Source of the DNA: Poriferisodalis sp964484385 | Lineage (GTDB): Bacteria; Actinomycetota; Acidimicrobiia; Acidimicrobiales; Poriferisodalaceae | Length of the DNA stretch: 64,000 nt | Direction of reading: 5' to 3' | Assembly: GCA_964484385.1 (NCBI GenBank) | Contig: CAZAFV010000001.1 | Coordinates: 62,001-126,000 of the forward strand | Shown here: positions 59,633-64,000 of the stretch, piece by piece | Layout: every line of letters starts with the position of its first letter | Numbering within the stretch: the stretch's first letter is position 1 | The notes under the pieces: generated by a model | What the model was told of the DNA's origin: nothing | Seen by the model: only the letters and a program-made list of their open reading frames with translations | Databases searched by the model: none | Position numbers and translations under genes: made by a program

Positions 59633-59715
59633 GCCGACAAATGAGACAGGGCCGCTAGGCCGACAAATGAGACAGGGCCGCTAGGCCGACAAATGAGACA
59701 GGGCCGCTAGGCCGA
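59624..59715. repeat. 26-bp tandem repeat, 3.5 copies
   Basis: Three identical 26-bp units start at 59624, 59650 and 59676 (ggccgctaggccgacaaatg, then agacag), with a 14-bp partial unit at 59702. Each unit contains ggcc-gcta-ggcc, a short stem. The NagZ-like stop codon is in the first unit, and the array fills the gap before the convergent ThiB-like gene. Possible terminator array or slippage-prone locus; the uniform copies suggest recent expansion. Confidence 0.9.
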
Positions 59716-59733
59716 GCAGTGTGACGGTGGGCG

Positions 59734-60975
59734 CTAGGGGAGAGTGACGGTTACTTCGGGCTCGGGGGGCGGAGGACCGGTTTCGAAGTTGCGGACCACC
59801 TGGCTCCAGGTGAGCTGCCACTCCTTCCAGTGGGCACCGACATAGGCAGGATCGGGCCGGTACGGGTGCACCGTCACCCCGAACTCGTTCCACTCGGGCG
59901 TGCTGACAATGTCGCTGCGGGCCGGTCTCGAACCGAAGCGATCGCTGACGCCGAACTGGAACAGGGGCTCACCCATGGCGTCGATGAGCCGACCTCCGAG
60001 CGAAGCGTTCTGCGCTCCCGCTACCACCCCCGCATAGAACCCGATCCGGACGCAGTCATCGGTCACCACTGCTATGTCCAGTGACGGGGGCAGGCCGGGT
60101 TGATACTCGGCGTACACCGACGGCAGACCGGTCGTGCCCCAGGTCATCGGCAGGCGTCCGCGCAGCGACCGCAACGTCACCGGATCCGGCTCGTCCTGGC
60201 TGATCGGCCGTTCCGGGGGCGGTTCCCCGCCGGCGAAACGCTCGAACGTCGCAATCTCCCAGCTGGGGGCCAGTTCGACGTTCCACCTCAGCATCTGGTC
60301 GAGCACTTGGGGCCACGGCGTCGCTTCGTCGTCATCGCGCTCGGGATGCAGTCGCTCGAGCGCTACCAACAGGTACACGCCCATCCTGCTCGTTGCCGCA
60401 TCCGGGATCACTGCGGTGCCTCCATGAGCCGGATCCCAGAGCGCCGCCAGGCCGCTGGGCACCGGAGGCGGCAAGAGCTCGGCGTCAGGCAGCTCATCGA
60501 TGCGCCGTTCGGGCACCACGTAGAACGACGGCAGGTAGTTGAGACAGGCGTCGATGTAGCTGATGGGCGTCATCGCATGATCGCCCACCGCCAGATCCTC
60601 AACCAGCGGGCCGGGCGCAAGCGGCACGTACGGTTCAGTGAGCCCGCTGTCGATGACGTGTTGAAGGTCCAACGTGTCGACGCCGACAACCACGTCTGCG
60701 ACCGGGTGCGCTCGGCTGCGTTCGAGCAGATCGACTACGTCGTCGGGTGTGTCCTCCCGGAACACCACAATCTCGATGCCCGTCTCCTCGGTGAAGGCTT
60801 CCAGCGCGTCGGCAGGCAGGTGAAAGTCACGATGAGTCAGGATGCGTACCGCTGCGGATCCCTGCCCCGTCTCGGCACACCCGGCAGCCACGAGGGCGAC
60901 CGCACACACGGCAGCGGCAAGAGCCCGGGCATGCCGAGCACGTCGGCGCGCCCGCTCAGGGAAGCGACTTGCCAT
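59734..60975 (-). CDS. ThiB-like thiamine/spermidine-type substrate-binding lipoprotein
   Basis: A 413-residue ABC-importer binding protein. After an arginine-rich start, the lipobox ends AVALVAAGC with Cys33. VRILTHRDFHLPADALEAFT followed by EETGIEIVVF, and DVVVGVDTLDLQHVIDSGL, resemble the start and hinge of the thiamine-binding protein ThiB. GTTGLPSVYAEYQPGLPPSL and GVVAGAQNASLGGRLIDAM complete the two-lobed fold. It overlaps the thiamine diphosphokinase gene by 20 nt, which strongly supports thiamine uptake as its role. Permease and ATPase genes (ThiP and ThiQ) are not adjacent; a generic iron or polyamine binder is the alternative. Confidence 0.78.
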   Translation of the reverse strand: MASRFPERARRRARHARALAAAVCAVALVAAGCAETGQGSAAVRILTHRDFHLPADALEAFTEETGIEIVVFREDTPDDVVDLLERSRAHPVADVVVGVDTLDLQHVIDSGLTEPYVPLAPGPLVEDLAVGDHAMTPISYIDACLNYLPSFYVVPERRIDELPDAELLPPPVPSGLAALWDPAHGGTAVIPDAATSRMGVYLLVALERLHPERDDDEATPWPQVLDQMLRWNVELAPSWEIATFERFAGGEPPPERPISQDEPDPVTLRSLRGRLPMTWGTTGLPSVYAEYQPGLPPSLDIAVVTDDCVRIGFYAGVVAGAQNASLGGRLIDAMGEPLFQFGVSDRFGSRPARSDIVSTPEWNEFGVTVHPYRPDPAYVGAHWKEWQLTWSQVVRNFETGPPPPEPEVTVTLP

Positions 60976-61636
60976 GTGTCTGTATCGCCAGCACAGTGCC
61001 CGACAGGACCCTGACGCCGGCCTCGGGCTCAGTGAGTTCGTTGCTCAGGCCGAGCGATGCCGCGCTCGCTAGCGGCATCGCCCCCGTCAGATTCCATCGC
61101 AGCCCGCTCGTGCGCAGGCTCGCAGTGCCGCCCACTGCCAGCAGCGTCAGCAGGTTCCCGTCGGCAATCGGCAGTTGCAAGTGGATGCCCGCGGTTGCCG
61201 CCCGGACGACGCTCGCACCGATGTAGGCGGTGAGCGGCAGTGCGGCGTAGTACGGCCGTGCCAGCATCGTCACCGAGACCATCATGTGGTCGAGCCGGCC
61301 GCCGCCACCGCCGACCAGCGCAATCTCGGCAGGGTCCAGCCCCCAGGCAAAGCTCAGCGCCAAGTCCAAGTCGCTGTGCGCCTTGTGCCGGTCGTGTCGC
61401 TGGACCACCAGATCGGGCCACTGGTCACGCGTCCGCTCGAGCATGGCAGCGTCAACGGAATCGAAGTCGCCGATCACAACGTGAGGCCGCAATCCCAGCC
61501 GCAGCGTGTATGCCAAGCCACGGTCGACTGCGATGACGCAAGACGGCTCGCCCGGCGGGAGCCGTCGAGGCGCCACAGGCCCCCCATCAACGATCCAAAC
61601 GCAGCCGGCATCCAGCTCCACCCCATCGGCGCTCAC
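60956..61636 (-). CDS. thiN: thiamine diphosphokinase
   Basis: A 226-residue thiamine pyrophosphokinase (GTG start). AVDRGLAYTLRLGLRPHVVI followed by GDFDSVD is the ATP/Mg site; RHDRHKAHSDLDLAL corresponds to the DKTDTEKAL motif of the family, here with DRHKAHSD; and LVGGGGGRLDHMM is the characteristic GGRLDH loop. The C-terminal beta-domain (LLTLLAVGGTASLRTSGLRW) binds thiamine. It converts thiamine to the diphosphate needed, for example, by the TPP enzyme encoded at 21383. The binding-protein gene downstream starts within it. A copy of a structured repeat lies 28 nt upstream of the start. Confidence 0.9.
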   Translation of the reverse strand: MSADGVELDAGCVWIVDGGPVAPRRLPPGEPSCVIAVDRGLAYTLRLGLRPHVVIGDFDSVDAAMLERTRDQWPDLVVQRHDRHKAHSDLDLALSFAWGLDPAEIALVGGGGGRLDHMMVSVTMLARPYYAALPLTAYIGASVVRAATAGIHLQLPIADGNLLTLLAVGGTASLRTSGLRWNLTGAMPLASAASLGLSNELTEPEAGVRVLSGTVLAIQTHGKSLP

Positions 61637-61664
61637 AGCACCAGTGTGACCCCAAGCTGCGAGG

Positions 61665-61766
61665 CGCAGATGTCATAGCGGGGCGGGCGGCGGTGAACTC
61701 TGCGACGTTGCGACCTGCCGGATCGCGGGTCGCTGTGGGCACTGCCGCCCGCCCCGCGGGCGCACA
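61665..61766 (-). repeat. structured dispersed element, copy 2 (about 100 bp)
   Basis: Second copy of the element at 25629-25729. The stem here is long: 61678-61695 pairs with 61740-61757 at 17 of 18 positions. The 34-nt core (61696-61729) differs from copy 1 at one base. It lies in the divergent gap between thiN and the penicillin-binding protein, ending 28 nt before the minus-strand thiN start. It does not contain a recognisable TPP riboswitch. Confidence 0.75.
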
Positions 61767-61803
61767 TGGGCGCACGGCTCTGCCCGGTACCTTGCAGTTC
61801 AAC

Positions 61804-64000
61804 GTGGATCTCGCCCGCCGGCTCGCCCGGCTGCCCCTGCTGGCCGTGATGATCGCGGTCTGCGCGGCCGTCGTGACAATCGGTGCCCGCGCCTCGGCAC
61901 CGCACGCAGCGCGCACGCTCGATGCGGTCGAACGAGACCGAGATCACATCACCATCGATCTGCGTCCCGGTGCCCAGCGAACCCAGGTCTTCGACTCCGA
62001 CGGCAATCCGATCGGCATCCTGGTGAACGACGTCGACCGCGAGATCATCACGCTGGACCAGGTGCCCGATGACGTGATTGCCACGATCGTGGCGGTGGAG
62101 GACAGCAAGTTCTGGCTTCACAACGGCGTGGACCTGCGGGCGACGGCACGCGCCCTGGTCTCGAACGTGTCCGCTGGCGGCATTGCATCGGGTGGCTCCA
62201 CGATCACCCAGCAGATCGTGAAGCTGCGTGTGGTGGGCAGCGAGCGCAGTTTCAACCGCAAGATTCGCGAGGCGGTCATCGCCGCCCGACTCGAGGAGGA
62301 CTTCACCAAGGAGGAGATCCTCGAGTTCTACGTCAACGAGGTGTATCTCGGGAACGGGGCGTACGGCCTGCAGGCCGGGGCCGAGACCTACTTCGGCAAG
62401 GACGTCTCGGCGCTCGACGTCGGCGATGCCGCTTTCCTCGCGAGCCTGATTCGCAGTCCCGGCTTGTTTGACGGGTTCGACCAGAACATCGACACGATGA
62501 CGCGGCGCCGCAGCAGATCGCTGCAGCAGGCCGTCGACGCGGAGATCATCACCGAGGCCCAGCGAGATGCCTTCGAGCGGAGACCGCTGCCGAGCCGCAA
62601 CCTGTCACCGCGCCGTACCGACGTTGCGCTCCGGCGTGATTACTTCCTGGTGGAAGTGCGACGGTCGCTGCTGGCAAACCCGGCCCTCGGGGATACCTAC
62701 CAAGCTCGTTTCAGCCAGGTGTTCGGCGGGGGTTTGCGGGTATGGACAACGCTGCGTCCCGAGCTGCAGCGGGCCATGCGCACATCGGTGGCAGAAGTCC
62801 TGCCGGAAGGCACGGGCGAATTCGAGGTGTCGATCGTCAGCGTGGATCCGACGACCGGGGCAGTGCATGCGTTCATCGGGGGCCCGGCCTTCAGCGACTC
62901 GGAGTTCAACCTCGCCACCCAAGGGCGGCGCCAGCCAGGATCGTCGTTCAAGACGTATGTGCTCGCTGCGGCGATTGAACGGGCCGGTCTGTACCCGTTC
63001 GACACCATCAGCGGTCAGGGTCCGTGCGTGTTCCCCAATCCGCCCCTCGACGACTACGAGGTGAGCAACTTTGCCAACAGTCCCGGTCGCGTGGCCACGC
63101 TGGAGGAACAGGCAACGGCCAGCTCGAACTGTGCCTTCGTCCGGCTGGGTCTGGTCACCGGTCTGGACGAGGTGGTCGGGATGGCGAACCGGCTGATTGG
63201 CCGATCAGACGCGGACAGCTACCTGCCGTACCCCTCCATCTCGCTGGGCGCGCAGGAGATCACCCCGCTTGAGCAGGCTGTGGCGTACGGCACGTTCGCC
63301 AATGGCGGCGTGCGGATGGAGCCGTTCTATGTCACTCGCATCGAGAACAACTTCGGGGAGGTGCTCTACGAGCATGTGCCGCACGGCAGGCGGGTGGTGT
63401 CGCAAACCACGGCCGACTGGGTGACGTCGGTGCTGGAAGAGAACGTGCGAACCGGCACCGGCACGAGATCAATGCTTGAGAGCGGCCAGGTTTCGGCGGG
63501 CAAGACGGGGACCACCCAGCAATTCCACGATGCCTGGTTCGTGGGCTTCACGCCGCATATGTCGACCGCCGTGTGGATGGGCCATCCCGACGAGCAAGTG
63601 CCGATGGGCGAGATACAGGAACGGCGGCCGACTGGCGGTTGGATCCCGGCGCGCATTTGGTCGGCCTACATGGGGCGGGCGCTGGCGGACGAGCCATTGC
63701 GAGTGTTTGCGCCCGCGCCGCCGCCGCCACGGGCCAGCCAGTACCTCTTCCTGTCGGGGGACACCTGCTCGGTCGCTGTAGCGGTGTCGCCGACGGAACC
63801 CCCGTTGGAGTTCGATCTGCCATGCAGCATGGTCCGCCCGACCGACGACAACGAGTTCGAGCCCTTGCCCGACGCGCTGTGCAAGGTTGCCGTGCCCGAG
63901 GCCGACGGCGGCTCGAGGTTCGAATGGCTCCGCTGTACCCAGATCGCCACCGAGCTCAGGGCGCGGGCAACCGAACCTGTGGGCGATACTGACGAGTCGC
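61804..64000 (+). CDS. class A penicillin-binding protein (bifunctional transglycosylase/transpeptidase), 3' truncated by window
   Basis: The frame is open to the window end (732 codons seen). The start is GTG 61804, or TTG 61792. A membrane anchor spans about residues 10-28. The GT51 glycosyltransferase domain has the catalytic Glu99 in AVEDSKFWLHNGVD, then GGSTITQQIVK, KIREAVIAARLEE and NEVYLGNGAYGLQAGAETYF. The transpeptidase domain has the nucleophile Ser380 in QPGSSFKTYV (SxxK), Ser440-x-Asn442 in ASSNCAF and Lys567-Thr-Gly in SAGKTGTT. It polymerises and cross-links peptidoglycan outside the membrane. The C-terminal tail after about residue 630 is proline-rich with paired cysteines. It diverges from thiN. 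Confidence 0.93.
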   Translation, partial: MDLARRLARLPLLAVMIAVCAAVVTIGARASAPHAARTLDAVERDRDHITIDLRPGAQRTQVFDSDGNPIGILVNDVDREIITLDQVPDDVIATIVAVEDSKFWLHNGVDLRATARALVSNVSAGGIASGGSTITQQIVKLRVVGSERSFNRKIREAVIAARLEEDFTKEEILEFYVNEVYLGNGAYGLQAGAETYFGKDVSALDVGDAAFLASLIRSPGLFDGFDQNIDTMTRRRSRSLQQAVDAEIITEAQRDAFERRPLPSRNLSPRRTDVALRRDYFLVEVRRSLLANPALGDTYQARFSQVFGGGLRVWTTLRPELQRAMRTSVAEVLPEGTGEFEVSIVSVDPTTGAVHAFIGGPAFSDSEFNLATQGRRQPGSSFKTYVLAAAIERAGLYPFDTISGQGPCVFPNPPLDDYEVSNFANSPGRVATLEEQATASSNCAFVRLGLVTGLDEVVGMANRLIGRSDADSYLPYPSISLGAQEITPLEQAVAYGTFANGGVRMEPFYVTRIENNFGEVLYEHVPHGRRVVSQTTADWVTSVLEENVRTGTGTRSMLESGQVSAGKTGTTQQFHDAWFVGFTPHMSTAVWMGHPDEQVPMGEIQERRPTGGWIPARIWSAYMGRALADEPLRVFAPAPPPPRASQYLFLSGDTCSVAVAVSPTEPPLEFDLPCSMVRPTDDNEFEPLPDALCKVAVPEADGGSRFEWLRCTQIATELRARATEPVGDTDES

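Noticed and set aside
59624..59715. CRISPR array
   Set aside because: The 26-bp units are directly adjacent, without spacers, and no cas genes are present.
61637..61803. TPP riboswitch upstream of thiN
   Set aside because: The gap contains the dispersed structured element and none of the conserved THI-box segments.

Overview
The window is dense, high-GC coding DNA with many GTG starts. It carries five luciferase-like (LLM) flavin/F420 oxidoreductases, three class III CoA-transferase genes, several SDRs, acyl-CoA carboxylases and Rieske oxygenases. This points to an actinobacterium, most likely an Acidimicrobiia-type aerobic heterotroph. The assignment is inferred from gene content and base composition, not from a marker gene. 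About 53 protein-coding genes are supported. I saw no rRNA, tRNA, CRISPR array, transposase or phage gene, and no gene-free stretch exceeds 300 bases; the longest gaps, 200-265 bp, hold promoters and repeats.

Layout. 1-9582: end of an amidohydrolase, a diaminopropionate ammonia-lyase-like enzyme, a crotonase, a two-subunit Rieske dioxygenase, a PhyH-type oxygenase, a nitroreductase, an acyl-CoA dehydrogenase, an SDR and an SsuD-like LLM enzyme. 9821-16524 (+): a six-gene run of P450, LLM enzyme, YtcJ-like amidohydrolase, SDR, an ERG4/ERG24-type sterol reductase and a CobW-family GTPase; the last four overlap by 1-4 nt. 16554-26845 (-): an eight-gene run of LLM enzyme, Rieske oxygenase, cupin, SDR, TPP enzyme, a fused FAD/2Fe-2S subunit, a molybdenum hydroxylase large subunit and a VOC protein, with three 4-nt overlaps. 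It looks like an undescribed catabolic operon. 27003-38760: an acyl-CoA carboxylase beta subunit, an ABC ATPase, an aminotransferase, a D-aminoacylase-like enzyme, an SDR, a limonene-epoxide-hydrolase-like protein and two coupled CoA-transferases.

39864-55336 has an organosulfur flavour. The M24-fold protein at 39864 carries the full metal and catalytic residue pattern, at almost identical spacing, that I recall for the DMSP lyase DddP. Nearby are a methylcrotonyl-CoA-carboxylase-like pair, a group D flavin monooxygenase, a double-domain CoA-transferase, an MsnO8-like LLM enzyme, an AlkB protein, a DMSO/biotin-sulfoxide reductase-family molybdoenzyme and a MetY-type sulfhydrylase. 55333-64000 covers envelope and cofactor genes: a CoA-binding protein, a thioredoxin/NHL lipoprotein coupled to a GH3 NagZ-like enzyme, a ThiB-like binding protein overlapping a thiamine diphosphokinase, and a class A penicillin-binding protein that runs off the end.

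Non-coding structure. Four repeat families are visible: two palindromes 36 bp apart with a compensatory change (about 6071-6137), a structured element of about 100 bp in two copies upstream of unrelated genes (25629 and 61665), a 73-bp dispersed pair (34640 and 39698) and a 26-bp tandem repeat (59624). Ten genes have a TANNNT -10-like hexamer exactly 6 or 7 nt before the start codon, the signature of leaderless transcription.
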